64,000 nt of DNA from Varanus komodoensis (lineage: Eukaryota; Chordata; Lepidosauria; Squamata; Varanidae), in contig NW_025335468.1 of NCBI RefSeq assembly GCF_004798865.1, forward strand, positions 939,472-1,003,471, given 5' to 3'. Positions 1-11,512 of this stretch are shown here, in pieces. Position 1 is the stretch's first letter, and each line of letters begins with the position of its first letter. Under the pieces are notes generated by a model. It did not search any database. It was not told where the DNA came from and saw only the letters and a program-made list of their open reading frames with translations. The position numbers and the translations under genes are program-made.

Positions 1-965
1 GCAAAGAGCAACAGAAACAATGGCTATTGTCCCATAGGCTTCTGCTCTGCCATCTTGCCAGCTGGGATTGAATAAAGAACAAGATCAATCAGCATCTCAG
101 AGCAGCCCAGAACATTACCAACACGATTGATCCAACAGCAAAATGCTGCCAATTCCATGGGGAGCTCCGTAAAAACAGCAGCCCAAAGAGCTGTTTAGTA
201 AATAAACTGAAGCTTCTGAGGCGTCATCATAGGCAAAAGAGAAACTAGGATACTCACAAAGATACTTGGTTTAATGTTAGTCAGGTGAACTGTGGTGATC
301 ACTAAGGTTGGGTTCTCCTCGTGGCTAATTTTCTTCTGGCGGTGTATGTGCGTGCCATCATCCAAACACAAGTTCAAGAAAAGGGTAGCTCATTGGTACT
401 AAGGGAGAAATGCTACCACCTGAAGCACCAGTGCGATTTCTCAAAGCACTCACGCTTCCCCTGGAGACTGCCCATCATCCAAGCACTGGCTGGGCTTACC
501 CTTGTTCAGTTTATGAGGGATGACAAGATCACAGCCCAGGGTGATAAAGCTGCAGGCGTGAGATAGTGTCTGGCAAGTTGAAATGGAGGTCACACTGCAA
601 ACTCCAGATTTCTGCTGGACAGCTCCACAAATTGATTGACCTCTGCTTGCCCCTTCCCACTCACTGCTGGACACACAAGAACAAAAGCTCTCAGTCTGGG
701 TACCTTATCCAGAGACTCATCCTACCCTTGCCTAAAATCTTTTTTTAGCATGAGTAAGAAGCTTCATCCTACATACTCCAGAGTTGTGGCAGATAGAAGA
801 AGAATCCTTACTCAGGCATTATACCTGAACAGGGTATAAGTAAAGGCAAAGAAGAGTATGTAATAACCCCAGCTCTTATGTCCTTCGTTATGGATCCTCT
901 CATTCCCTCAGCCTCAACCTCCCTGCATTTGCCTGAATTAGTCAGGACCACAGTAAAGAGAGAGC
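1..965. other. Noncoding, nothing recognised
   Basis: No coding exon, recognisable repeat or RNA gene could be supported here. The open frames are short, overlap on both strands and resemble no known protein. It reads as ordinary intergenic or intronic DNA. Confidence 0.5.
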
Positions 966-969
966 AAGG

Positions 970-986
970 GGGCGGGGAGAGAGGGG

Positions 987-1040
<54 letters not shown>

Positions 1041-1050
1041 CACACACACA
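970..1050. repeat. (GA)n microsatellite followed by (CA)n
   Basis: A G-rich lead-in runs into about 23 GA units and then a short CA run. Open frames across it on both strands are only translated repeat (Arg-Glu or Ser-Leu runs). Confidence 0.97.
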
Positions 1051-1257
1051 AACTGTACAAGAAGATTGTTCAGAAATATGGCAAAGCAGAGCAAAATAAT
1101 GCAGAAAGCTGCTGCCGTTGTTTTTACAAATAAGTTTCTTTTTAAAGGAATGGGGCCATAAGAGTTGAGGCAGAGTATGTGTTGTCTTTGCAAAATATTC
1201 CAGGTGGCATCTTCAGGTGAGGTGGGAGAGCTCCCACCACTCTGTGCAGGACATGTA

Positions 1258-1300
1258 GGTGAGACTGAGCTAGGTAAATCAATGGTCTGACTCAAGACAA
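1258..1300 (+). repeat. Possible tRNA-Ala-type SINE tail fragment
   Basis: The words gagactgagctagg and caatggtctgactca resemble the distal part of the SINE found more completely at 21293-21492. It is too short for a firm call. Confidence 0.3.
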
Positions 1301-1409
1301 CACAGGTTCAAATCTTCAAAAATGCAGGTTTGTTTTGCATAGGCTGATATGCAGGCCTGTGGAAACATCAAATCCATGGTGATTTGTGCCTGCATTGTTA
1401 AATCACAGG

Positions 1410-1760
1410 CTCATGAACCCAATTGGACTAGCCAGGGTCTCAATCTAGCCCTCTAGAGTTCCCCATATGGCTCCTCCCCCTTCTCCTGGCTCCACCCCTT
1501 CCCTCCCATCACTAATTGTTTGGTGGAGTCCCAGCTTTTACATACACTCTGCTCCATTCTAAAATGTTGAAATGCCTCTCCGAAGGTTCAGCTAATGGCA
1601 GTAAGAGCTTTACGTTACAATATGCTGGCATCTTCAGCAACTTGGCACCACCTCCTGTTGTCTGCACTCCCACCCACCACTCGAATCCTCCTGCAAGAGC
1701 TTCTTCAAAGCTGAATTTAACCCTCTGGCTGAAAGCAGCTCAATGCCTGATTCACGTAAG
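1410..1760 (+). repeat. Dispersed repeat, copy 1 (unnamed, hAT-like?)
   Basis: This stretch is collinear with 39275-39570. Shared blocks in order are a ggctccaccccttccc-like stretch, an aattgtttggtgg-like stretch, ccattctaaaa, a gcagtaagagctt-like stretch and a final aaagctgaattta-like block. The copies are well diverged, so the insertions are old. The style (gene-free, a few hundred bases, C-rich start) suggests a nonautonomous DNA element, but no terminal repeats were defined. Confidence 0.5.
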
Positions 1761-1829
1761 GCATGGTACAACAGCAAAACTTCAGATTTATACACGGAAT
1801 GTGTAACCTTAATTTCACCAGCTACTAAA

Positions 1830-1957
1830 ATGAAAGCAGCTAATATAGCGATCACTTTCAGCTGAGTGGGATGGTGTAAATTGGTGACCTGCAACAGCCA
1901 GGGGTTGGACCCAATGGCCTTCTTGGCCCCTTCCAACTCTACTGTTCTATGATGCTA
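1830..1957 (+). mobile_element. CR1 LINE 3' end
   Basis: It ends in ggccccttccaactctactg followed by ttctatgatgctatg, the characteristic CR1 3' terminus with its 8-bp repeat tail. The copy is heavily 5'-truncated and noncoding. Confidence 0.85.
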
Positions 1958-1964
1958 TGTCTCT

Positions 1965-2280
1965 GACTAGTTTACAACAAAGTATAAAAACAATAAAATA
2001 GAATGGATGAAAACATTAACAAGAATTAAAATTAATTTAAAATAGCATAAAACATTAAAAAAACAATAAAAAGACCAGGACAAGAATAAAAGAAAATAAA
2101 GGCAACTGGCTGTGTCAGGCCCCTGAATGACCAGGGAGGTCTTTAAAGACAAATCTGGCACCATGTGGGCCACAGCAGGGAGGCTGATTGCAAAGATGGG
2201 GGGCAACCACGGAAAAGGCCCTCCCCTAGTTGCCACCCTCCAAGCCTCCTGAGGGAGGAAAGTCCTGGAGCTTAACAGAG
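1965..2280 (-). mobile_element. L2-type LINE 3' fragment
   Basis: The A-rich stretch on the plus strand is the reversed poly-T/3' tail region. It is followed by gaaaaggccctcccctagttgccaccctcc-like sequence, which recurs in the 3' part of squamate L2-type LINEs. It abuts the CR1 tail on its left. The clade name is recalled, not searched. Confidence 0.6.
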
Positions 2281-2779
2281 GTAAAATGCAGAATAAATTG
2301 AATAATCCCTAAACTGGCATTTCCAATCACTTTCTAAACATTCAGGACACCCATTCAACAGCCTTAATCCCACATTCGTGATCTCCAACTCCACTCAAAT
2401 TTACATAAGTTACCAACTCTTCAAACAAGCCATTTCAATCAAAAGCAGATCCATTAATAGGAGCTTAAGACAAACATAGTTATGCCAACACCCTTTTATG
2501 TCTACAAAGGCATGAAAGTCATCCTTGAATTCAAGTGATGGAGCAGGTTTACCTCTATACTGGAGAAGTCCTTGGGAGAACTTGTATCAGTATTCAAGAC
2601 AGAGCAGCAAGAACTTCTTCTGTTCCATTTGGCTTGAAGTTTCTCATGATGGAGAACCCAGTAGATTGTTCTAATCATTGTCACCCAATTTAACACTAGA
2701 TCTTTATTTTCTGGTTCCCGATTCCTAGCTGAGCAGATCAGAGGAAGCTCCCGCAGCTGGTCTAGGGACTCTGGGATAC
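2281..2779. other. Noncoding, nothing recognised
   Basis: No gene or repeat family was recognised. A 145-residue open frame on the minus strand (2502-2939) has no recognisable domain and runs into the poly-C tract. Confidence 0.4.
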
Positions 2780-3066
2780 AAGCAGCCAAGTTCCCAGGGA
2801 GCGAGGTTATCAGAGTGAGCAAACAGGGAAAGTGAATAAGAACTTGGCAGTGGAGTTTAGTGGGCGAGGTTAAGGGGAGGTCCCTAATGGTCTTCTTTTT
2901 TCCCTTTCCTCTCCCCCCCCCCCCATAACACACTCCCATGTACTGGTAGGACCGTGTTGTTAACCTTCAGGGAAGAGAAGGGGAAGCACTGGTTGCTACA
3001 ACAGACCTAGCAAGCTAAAATCAAAAAGATAGCAAAAAGAATGGACTGAGATGACTCCTCTGTGCA

Positions 3067-3870
3067 ATGTTTGTTTTCTTGCCTGAGGGCAACATGGCCT
3101 ACACCTGCAACAAGTGCAAGCTAGTAGCCCTGCTAGAGGAAGAGGACAGCGCACTGGAGCAGCGAGTGTCTACCCTCAAGGGGATGAAAGAAGTCGAAGT
3201 GTTTTCAGACACAGCAGTGGAACTGCAACAGCTAAGAGCAGCACAGTAGCTAGCAGTGCAACAGCAAGCTGAGGCTGAAGAGGAGAATCCCAAGGGAAGG
3301 GAAAATGGGGAGGAAACTCCCCAGAAAAGGGTGATAGGTAGGTGCAGAAGAGTTGCAAGAACGAGAAGATGCTCTGCATCAGAGGAAGCAGTGGAACTAC
3401 CGAAACACTTTCAGTTACTCGGGGATGCTACGGGAGGGTGCAGATGCTGCAAGTCATCCCATGCAACACTGAACGAGAGGCTGAAGGTCAAACAACTAGT
3501 GTCAGTGATATCAAGCCTTGCACGAACAAGAAGAGAAGACCGTTAGTTGTTAGAAATCCCCTGCTGTGTGGGATGGAAACACGTGTGTCGGGAAGACCCG
3601 TGGACTCATCAGGTGTGCTGTCTCCCTGGAGGGCGGATTAGTGATATAACTGAAAGACTGCCAAGGCTCATGCAGCCCACTGACACACATCCCTTCCTTC
3701 TTACACATGTGGGAACGAATGACCCTGCCAAGCGGAGCTTGAAGAAATTCCACCAGACATTGAAGCCTTGGGGAGGAAAGTCTAGAACTTTGGAGCCCAG
3801 ATAGTTTTATCTTCAATCCTTCCATTACTTGGAAGAGGAAAGGACAGGGAAAGAAAAAGTACACCTGGGT
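3067..3870 (+). pseudogene. CR1 ORF1 remnant (zinc-finger-like, coiled coil, SGNH esterase-like)
   Basis: The reading starts with MAYTCNKCKLVALLEEE, a Cys-x2-Cys motif followed by a Glu-rich helical stretch, as at the start of reptile CR1 ORF1. Frames then change and stop several times. At 3706-3723 the peptide HVGTND is the conserved block of the GDSL/SGNH-like esterase domain of CR1 ORF1, followed by an AKRSLKKFHQTLK segment. In CR1, ORF1 is an accessory protein, probably RNA-binding. This one cannot be expressed as a whole protein. Confidence 0.8.
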
Positions 3871-3939
3871 GTAACCACAGGCGAAGGCTTATGCATCACA
3901 ACAGAGGGAGAAGCTCTAACAATGCCCAATAATAGTCTT

Positions 3940-6460
3940 CCCAAAAATATAGGCAGGAAGCTTGAGTACAGAGCATGTGGTCTTTGCTATCTGTGTACTA
4001 TTGCCCAGAGTATGGGAAACAAACAGCATGAACTTGAATGCTTAATGCAGGAGAATGAATATGACCTGATAAGTATAAATGAAACTTGGTGGGATGACTC
4101 CCATGTCTGCAATTCAACAACTGAAGGATATAATCTGTTCAAGAACAGAAGGAACCAAAAGGGAGGGGGAGTCGCAGTATATTTCAAAGAAACATATCTT
4201 TGCACAGAAATACAGGAGGATGAGCTTAGTAGCCTCATTGGGAGGGAGCATCTGGACTAATATAAATCAAGCAAGGAATAAAAGAAACACAGTGGTTGGA
4301 GTCTATTACTAACCACCCAATCAAGGAGAAGACAAGGATGAAACTTTTGAAAAGCAAATTGCCAGTGTTTCAAGGAGACATGATTATGCGGGACTTCAAT
4401 TTCCCTGATACCTGTTGGGAGACAAATTCTGCCAAACACAGCCCCTCCAAGAGATTCCTAAGCTGTGTTCTTGATAACTTCCTTCAAGAGAAAGTGGAAG
4501 AAGGAACAAGAGGAATGGATATTGACTTGATTCTAACCAAAGGGGAAGGCCTAGTGGATGAAGTAGCAGCTATAGGAATTCTGGGGGAAAGTGATCATGC
4601 CATGTTTGAATTCTTGATTCTAAAGGAAGCAAAAGCTTTTAGAAAAGTCAATTTTAATAAACTCAGAACAATGATAAATACAGTCTTATGTCAAGTGACT
4701 CTAATGAGGAAAGAAGTCCAAGATGGGTGGGAATTTTTAAGAAAGGAAATTCTAAGGGCACAATTACATATAATTCCAACAAAGAAGAAGGGTAAAAGGC
4801 AACAGAAGACACCCATGTGGCTTCACAAAAAGCTTAGAGATGATCTGAAAACAAAAAAGGACATGTACAGGAAGTGGAAGAAAGGCCAGGCTACAAAGGA
4901 AGAATACAAGGAGTTAGCACAAAATTGCAAAGATGGTGTCAGGAAGGCTAAAACTAGGAATGAACTGAGGTTAGCAAGGGATACTAAAAGCAACAGCAGC
5001 AACAAAAGACTTCTTCAGATATGTCCAAAATAAAAGACAGAGGGAAAAAATGGGGGTTCAACAACTCAATATGGATGGCAAAATGATAACAGATTACAAA
5101 GAAAAGTGCTCAGTAGAAGAGCTCAATCTTCTCCCAGAAAATGATCTATGGCCTTCCTGTTGAAGGGGAAATACAAGCAGAAGGGGCAGGATGGCCGTTC
5201 AAGATTGATAGCAAATGTTCAAGGATCATCTAGTTGGGCTAAACAAATTCAGCTCTCCAGGACCTGATGAACCTCATCCTAGAGTCATAAAGAAGCTAGT
5301 GGAAGAGCTCTCAGAACCAGGGGAAGTGTAAGATGTTTGGAGAAGGCTAATGTTGTCCCTATCTTCGAGAAAGGAAAAGAAAAAAGAAAAAACCTGGGAA
5401 GTACAGACCAGTCACTATGACATCAGTCCCTGAGAACATTCTAGAGTAAAGCAGTCAATCTACAAATACTTTGAAAACAATGCGGTGATTACTAGAAGTC
5501 AACATGGATTTCTCAAGAACGAATCTTTCTAGACTAACCTTATTTCATTTTTTGACTGGGTAATCTCTGATGGACCATGGGAATGCTGTAGATATAAACT
5601 ATTTTGACTTCAGGAAAATGTTTGACAAAGTGTACCATGATATACTGGTTAACAAACTAGCTAAAAGTGAGCTAAATGGAACAACTATCAGGTGGATCCA
5701 AAAATGGCTGCTGAACTGGACACAAAGAGTGCTCATCAACAGCGCCTTCTCAGACTGAGGAGAGGTAACAAGTGGGGTATTGCAGGGTTCAGTCCTTGGC
5801 CCAGTGCTCCTCAACATTTTCATTAATAACTTGGATGAGAAAATGCAGGGAATGATGATAAAATTTGCAGATGACCCAAAACTGGGTGGGACAGCTAATA
5901 CTCTGGAAGCCGAAATAAGATTCAAGGTTGGGAGTGCATGGAATTAAATTCGATAGGAACAAATGCCAAGTTCTCCATCTAGGGGGAAAAAACAAATGCA
6001 TCATTACAAGATGGAGAATACCTGGCACAAAAATACTGTAAGTGAGAAGAATCTTGGAATTGTTGAAGCTGAATATGAGTCAACAATGTGATGTTGGCTG
6101 CAAAAAGGGTAAATGCTATTTTAGGCTGCATTAATAGAAGTATCACTTCCAGATCACATGAAGTACTAGTTCCCCTTTACTCAGCACTGGTTAGGCCTCA
6201 TCTGGAGTACTGTGTCTAGTTCTGGGCACCAGAGTTGAAGAAAGATGCAGACAAGCTGGAAAGGGTTCAGAGGTGGGAACAAGAATGAGTCAGAGTGGAA
6301 ACAAGAGATTGAAAGAACTAGCCTTGAGAAGAGAAGGCTGAGGGGAGATATGATACCACTCTACAAGTACTTGAAAGGCTGTCACAAAGAGGAAGGCCAA
6401 AATCTCTTCTGACTCATCCCAGAGTACAGGATACAGAATAACAGATTCAAGCTACAGGAA
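3940..6460 (+). pseudogene. CR1 ORF2 remnant: APE endonuclease and reverse transcriptase
   Basis: The endonuclease begins at about 3990 with AQSMGNKQHELE. The acidic motif ETWWDDSH is at about 4081, RDFNFPD (normally GDFN) at about 4389, and the SDH catalytic motif at 4590-4598. The linker with TPMWLHKKLRDDLKTKK follows at about 4810-5030. The RT part shows SSPGPDEPHPRVIKKL (about 5255), FDFRKMFDKVYHDILVNKL (about 5605), GPVLLNIFINNLDE (about 5800) and the active-site FADD at 5864-5875. At least half a dozen stops or frame changes separate these blocks, so the copy is dead. The longest remaining open piece is 4296-5033. Confidence 0.92.
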
Positions 6461-6690
6461 GCCAGATTCTGGCTAAATATCAGGAAAAAAAATCTTGATT
6501 AGAGCAGTACAATAGAACTAACTACCCAGGGAGGATGTGGGCTCCCCCACACTGGAGGCATTTGAGATGCAACTGGAAAGCTATCGGAGAGGAATGGTTT
6601 AATTGAGAGTCCTGCACTGAGCAGGAGGCTGGACCTCATGTCTCCCTGGCCCCTTCCAGCTCTACTATTCTACGATTCCATGAGATTTTA

Positions 6691-7260
6691 ATTGCCTTCT
6701 TTCCCAACAGGAATGTCAGTTCATGCAGAGTATTTGTTTGGGAATACTGAAGGTTATAATACCTCCCTCGTTCATTATGAAAGGAGGTGAGTCAAACATA
6801 TAAATTTCATAGCACAGGTAATATTTTACAAAGCATATTTGGACAGCCCTCTCCTGTTTCTGAAAATCCAGTCAATGTAAAAAACAAAGACCACAAAGGC
6901 TAATTGCTTCGTTAGGGGGCCATTCTATAACTGGTGTCCTTGATGCACATAAGACTCCAATTTCAGAAACTGATGAGAATCCAGAGCAGAGCAGGAGGAG
7001 AGGCAGAGGCGATCTCCACTGCCCTCCTCACCTACAAGCTGTTTTCTACTGTCCACCATGGCATGTTGCAGAGGAAGGAAATGAGGCTGGAACGCCACCA
7101 GGAGACCTCATATCCTGGTGGCTCCACTCACCTCCCACCCCAGCCCACCCAACTGCCCCCTTTCCCCTCTTCTCCCAGGTTTGTTTTCTGACCTTGGAGA
7201 AGCAGCTAGAAGGCGGTGAGGGGGATGCAAAATCCTTCTGGATACTATAGCGGTAAGTCG
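6691..7260. other. Noncoding, nothing recognised
   Basis: No exon or repeat could be supported. The 85-residue open frame near 6934-7191 has no recognisable similarity. Confidence 0.45.
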
Positions 7261-7261
7261 A

Positions 7262-7340
7262 ATCTGTAGAGTCACTATTTATTTATTTGATTTCTACAGG
7301 CTCAACAGCTGAAGTTCTCTGGGTGGTTCACAACAACAGA
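7262..7340 (-). mobile_element. L2-type LINE tail fragment
   Basis: Tatttatttatttgatttctac followed by agctgaagttctctgggtgg is the reversed 3' end pattern of L2-type tails (AATAAATA tail, then a 'hairpin-side' block). It is a short fragment. Confidence 0.5.
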
Positions 7341-8094
7341 AAGCTATCCATGCAGCACTAAGTGTGTAGAAACATAGAATTAAGTAAATCAATTTATTCT
7401 GCCATGAGCTAAGGGTGCTTCCAGATGGAGAGCTCCTCATGGTAGCAGGAAGGCATGATACAGCCATTCCACATTTTCTTTCCTAATAGGTTTTCTGTGG
7501 GGGAAAAAAGATAAAAGTGTGGGAAAATACAGGAGGGTTATGAGTTGGAGACAATGAATTCTGGATCCCCTGTAAAATTCCATGAGGCAGGCCAGTGGCA
7601 GGATAAATCCTCACCTGGAGGCACCCAAATAGATTACAAGAGTTTTTATTGCAATGTGCAATTTTTTTAGTACAGTCATATTATCAGTGAATGGAGGCCC
7701 ATATGACCAGACACTGCAATCCCTCCTACCATAGAAGTAATAAAAAATATAGCTAATTTCATCCACTTCAAGCAGGAGCTTGAGGTTTCAGAAAAAAGGA
7801 TATGAGGGATTCCATAGCCCGTCTGTTTCAAAGCAACAAACCAAAGCCAGTTTATAAGAAGCACAAAAGTAACGCAGCTCTTGGAAAATTATCAGATTCC
7901 TGTGGGCTGTTTATAGTAATAACTTAATTTCCTACAAGAGAAATATCATTAACACAGGTAACTTGGTTTAGGAAGAGTAACAGACGGAAAGGTTCAAAAG
8001 ACATGCTTCTCCTCTGCAGGTTTTTTCTCCTATGGTTTAGTTTAGCAAGTGACAAGAGTAATAGCATCTGATGGGAAAGTATATACTAAACCAA
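7341..8094. other. Noncoding, nothing recognised
   Basis: AT-rich spacer without recognised genes or repeats. Confidence 0.45.
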
Positions 8095-8272
8095 CGCTTC
8101 GAATAACCCTTCTGGCCCCAAAATGGGTGCTGGACTACTTGAGGCCTTCCAGGTGTTTTGCCCTACAATTCCCATCAGCCTTTGCCGCTGGATAGGTTGC
8201 ATAGGGCTGATGGGAAATGTAGGCCAAAGTATCTGGAGAGTTTCAAGTTGCCCACCCCTGCTGTTGAACAAA
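8095..8272. mobile_element. Palindromic MITE-like element
   Basis: The two halves are inverted copies: ctacaattcccatcagcc in the left half pairs with gggctgatgggaaatgtag in the right half, and the outer parts end in ttgcccacccctgct. This is a common nonautonomous amniote DNA element, probably hAT-related. It has no coding capacity. Confidence 0.65.
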
Positions 8273-9184
8273 CCTCATCAAGGCTGTTGTTTTTTTGTCA
8301 GAATACTTCAGTACCAGGATGGAGAACTGCTTCTTCCTTTCAAAGCCCAGCCCATATTTACCAATATAGTTTTGGATGGCCAAAACCAGAATGCCAGAGC
8401 TTCTTAGCTATAAATAAATAATAGTCAGCCCATCATAAATCCTATTCTATCACTCTCTGTTAATATTCTTGTGCTTTAAAGTTGTTCCAGGACTACATTA
8501 GACTCCTTTAGAACAACTTCTATCTCCCTGACAGGGGTGAGTATTTTGTGTATGTGTCAAGTCACTTAGCAATAGCTTGGACAGTTCCAAAAATTGTAAA
8601 TAATTACTGAGAAGGACCCAGTAAGGGTAGTGCTTTTCATCTCTGCTTTGTTAAATTATCTTTGGTTTGTGTTCAGATCCTTGGATAAAAAATGGTTTCC
8701 ATGAGGTGTTCACACATGCCCCAAACAACATTTATTTTGTAAGGTAAGACCTTAACTTTCACACATGTAAGCAGGAAACATTCTGCAGTCTCTTCTAATG
8801 AAACACAGTTCATTTGCTGCTTTCTGAGATCCCTTGAAGTCCAAATCTATTCATCAGCATTTGCATTAGCATGCATATCTAAAAATATAGCCGTTCGTCT
8901 AGTTTTTCTGAAGTTTTGACCAGATCTCACCAGGCAGATTCTTTCATGCCACATTTCATGCTGATGGGGCCATTTGGTATGAATTTGTGAAACAAACAGA
9001 ATTCTGGAGTTCTGTAATGGCAGAGTGCTGAAAAGACCAGGCACCTTACCATAAAGCTACTCCTGCAGCATGCGCTGTGCCTGGCCATCGCATTTGTGAG
9101 CATCAGGGTGGCACCTTCCACAGGCAGAAGCACTGCTTGGACAGTAATAGGAAATAACACGCAGCAGATGAGCACAGAAGCAGC
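8273..9184. other. Noncoding, nothing recognised
   Basis: No supported feature. Short open frames only. Confidence 0.45.
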
Positions 9185-9840
9185 TAAGAACGTAAGAAAA
9201 GTCCTGCTGGTTCAGACTAAAAAATCCATCTAGTCCAGCACCCTGCATGAACAGTGGTGAACCAACTGCCCACAGGATGGGTGCAAGACCTCTGCCTGCC
9301 CAAGCTCCTCACTTCCTCTTCTAAAGGAGGCAGCACATGGCCAGCAGGGCTAGTAGCCACTGATAGCCTCCTCCTCCTCCATGAATCTGTCCAGTCCCCT
9401 TCCAAAGCTATCCAAAGTGGTGGCCATCACCACTTCCCATGACAGGGAATTCCATAGTACAACTATACATTGGATGAAGGAGTACTTCCTTTTATCTGTC
9501 CTAGACCTTCCACCAGTCAGCTTCATGGGATGACCATGGGCTCTAGTGTTATAGAAGAGGGAGAAAAAATGTCTCCCTCTCCACTTTCTCGGCACCTTGC
9601 ATTATTTTAAGCACCTCTCTTGTCTCCCTTACTTGCCTTTTTTCTAAGATGAACAGGTTGAGTTGTGCTGCCACTCCTCATAGGGGAGTTGCTCCAGCCT
9701 CATGATCATTTTCATTGCCTTTCTCTGTACCTTTTCCAACTCAATAATGTCCTCCTTCTGGTAGGTTGACTAGAACTGAACACAATATTCCAAGTGCACC
9801 CATTCGATGATTTTACAGCACAGCAATTAAAAGGATTCCT
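9185..9840 (-). mobile_element. CR1 LINE, 3' third
   Basis: The reversed CR1 3' UTR and C-terminal RT region are recognisable. They show a cctgctggttcagac / ccatctagtccagca start, gggaattccatagt, gaaggagtacttcctttt, a tctaagatgaacaggttgag-like stretch, cctcataggggagttgctcc, and ctgaacacaatattccaagtg. The copy is diverged and noncoding. The open frame 9350-9595 on the minus strand is a decayed piece of it. Confidence 0.8.
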
Positions 9841-10528
9841 AGATGTAAATGATGATGTACTTTCCCTTCATCAGATGACAGCAATCAAACTCTTTTTTCT
9901 GATAACTGTTCGTGGGCCCTTGACTGAAAACCTGAAGCTGACATGACAGGACTGATGCAGCTCAGTCTCCAGGGAGAGTGACTCACTGCTTCTCCTGATC
10001 CAACAATGATCGTGGTGCAATTCTATTAGCCTCTGTGGGTTTCATGCTGACTTGCCTGCTTGCACCAACAGGAAGAATCTTGCCCCCTGCCAATCATCTT
10101 CCTTGTGGTCTGTAACACAGAGAATGTGGCCTTCTCAGTACATATCTGAAGAACCCTCCACACAGAGCAATGGCTGCATCCCCAGAGCACAAATGGCTAG
10201 ACTTTGTGACCTCCTGAGCTCTCCCAGGATATACAGTTTTAGCTTACTTTTCTAGACAAATGTCGGGTCACATATACCTAATGAAGCATGGCTCATGCGC
10301 CTTCCAGAATGCTACCAAGAACCCCTGCAGTGCAGTAGTACACACAAGGAAGAGGGAATGAATGAAAGAAAAAGTGGCAAAAGAGGAGATTAGGATTGGG
10401 GTAGTGGGCCAGATTTCCTCCACCTCACCCTGCACTACTTAATCCACCTGATACATATACATAGTCATATGCATATACATATACATACGTATTACTGAAG
10501 ACATGAAGTCGCACAGCTGCTGTTAGCA

Positions 10529-10530
<2 letters not shown>
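9841..10530. other. Noncoding, nothing recognised
   Basis: No supported gene or repeat. Confidence 0.45.

Positions 10531-10616
<86 letters not shown>
10531..10616. repeat. Compound microsatellite (CT)n(CA)n
   Basis: About 27 CT units run directly into about 16 CA units. It is a long uninterrupted tract, likely length-polymorphic. The same CT-then-CA arrangement recurs at 37125-37173. Confidence 0.98.
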
Positions 10617-10618
<2 letters not shown>

Positions 10619-11156
10619 TACAGTTTCTTCTGGGAAACAGCAGCCACCAGGCTCGACGTTGCTTGGTGTTGACTTTACTGAGACACCCAAGAATAAACAC
10701 ACTAATTAGAGCATGGAGTTTTCAGCTCCTGCAGATCACTGGTGAATTTGCAGCCAGGTGGGGATTGCTTATGCACACCTAAGCCAACAATATGCATCAG
10801 CAGAATGACACAGGCATACATAATGGCAAATAGTACAGCTAATGCAAACTACACGTCTTTGTGCCTAATTCACTTAGACAAACCTGCTAGAACTGACAAC
10901 TTCTTAGATTTTAGTATAGGTTATCATATAGTTCAGTTTGTCCTATTACTATGTTTTGCATATTACTTTACATATTTGGACACTAAATCATATATGGATA
11001 TATGAAGGGCCTCACCTGGGCCTATATGAGCCTGGACAAGTCTTCACACCCCCGTATGGAATATCTATCACACTATCACTAATAGACGCATATACACAGA
11101 TGTTATACCCAAGTGCATAGACCCCACAGGCCAAGTTCATGTTAGAAAACCAGTGA

Positions 11157-11250
11157 ACACCTCTCTCTCCCTCTCCCACACACACAACATATACACTCAC
11201 AAAACATATACACACATGCTTAGGCATGCATGCCCACACACACATTTATG
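11157..11250. repeat. CA-rich low-complexity stretch
   Basis: Interrupted CT and CA runs with cacatgcttaggcatgcatg inserts. Simple sequence, not coding. Confidence 0.7.
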
Positions 11251-11384
11251 ATTCATTATAAACTGAAAATATATCATCATGTTTGCAAAGTGCTCCTACC
11301 TTAATACTTCGATTTACATTTACAAAGGCATAGTGTGATAAGGCAAAGCAATTACCTCTCTTAGAGGAATGGTTAAAGATCAGG

Positions 11385-11512
11385 TTGGGGAATGTATGGC
11401 CCTCTAGTTGTTGGACTACAACTCCCATCAGTCATGTTAGCATACCTAATGGTGAGGGCTGATGGGATATGTTGCCCCACAGCATTTGGAGGACTACATG
11501 CTCCCCATCCCA
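11385..11512. mobile_element. Palindromic MITE-like element
   Basis: Same family as 8095-8272: ttggactacaactcccatca in the left half is mirrored by gagggctgatgggatatgtt in the right half, with ggttggggaa at the outer left end. Confidence 0.65.

Larger units (their letters stand above)
2780..6690 (+). mobile_element. Nearly full-length CR1 non-LTR retrotransposon (LINE)
   Basis: About 3.9 kb can be read as one CR1 copy: a probable 5' leader with a poly-C tract (2917-2930), ORF1 remnants from about 3060 to 3870, ORF2 remnants from about 3940 to 6450, and a 3' UTR ending in ccccttccagctctactatt plus ctacgattccatg near 6686. CR1 is an autonomous retrotransposon that copies itself by target-primed reverse transcription. 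Both frames carry several stops and frameshifts, so this copy is inactive. The 5' limit is uncertain; the first sure coding match is at about 3090. The length is near that expected for a complete CR1, unlike the other, truncated copies in the window. Confidence 0.9.

Noticed and set aside
942-1295. 117-residue frame with Leu/Ser run
   Set aside because: It is the translated GA/CT microsatellite.
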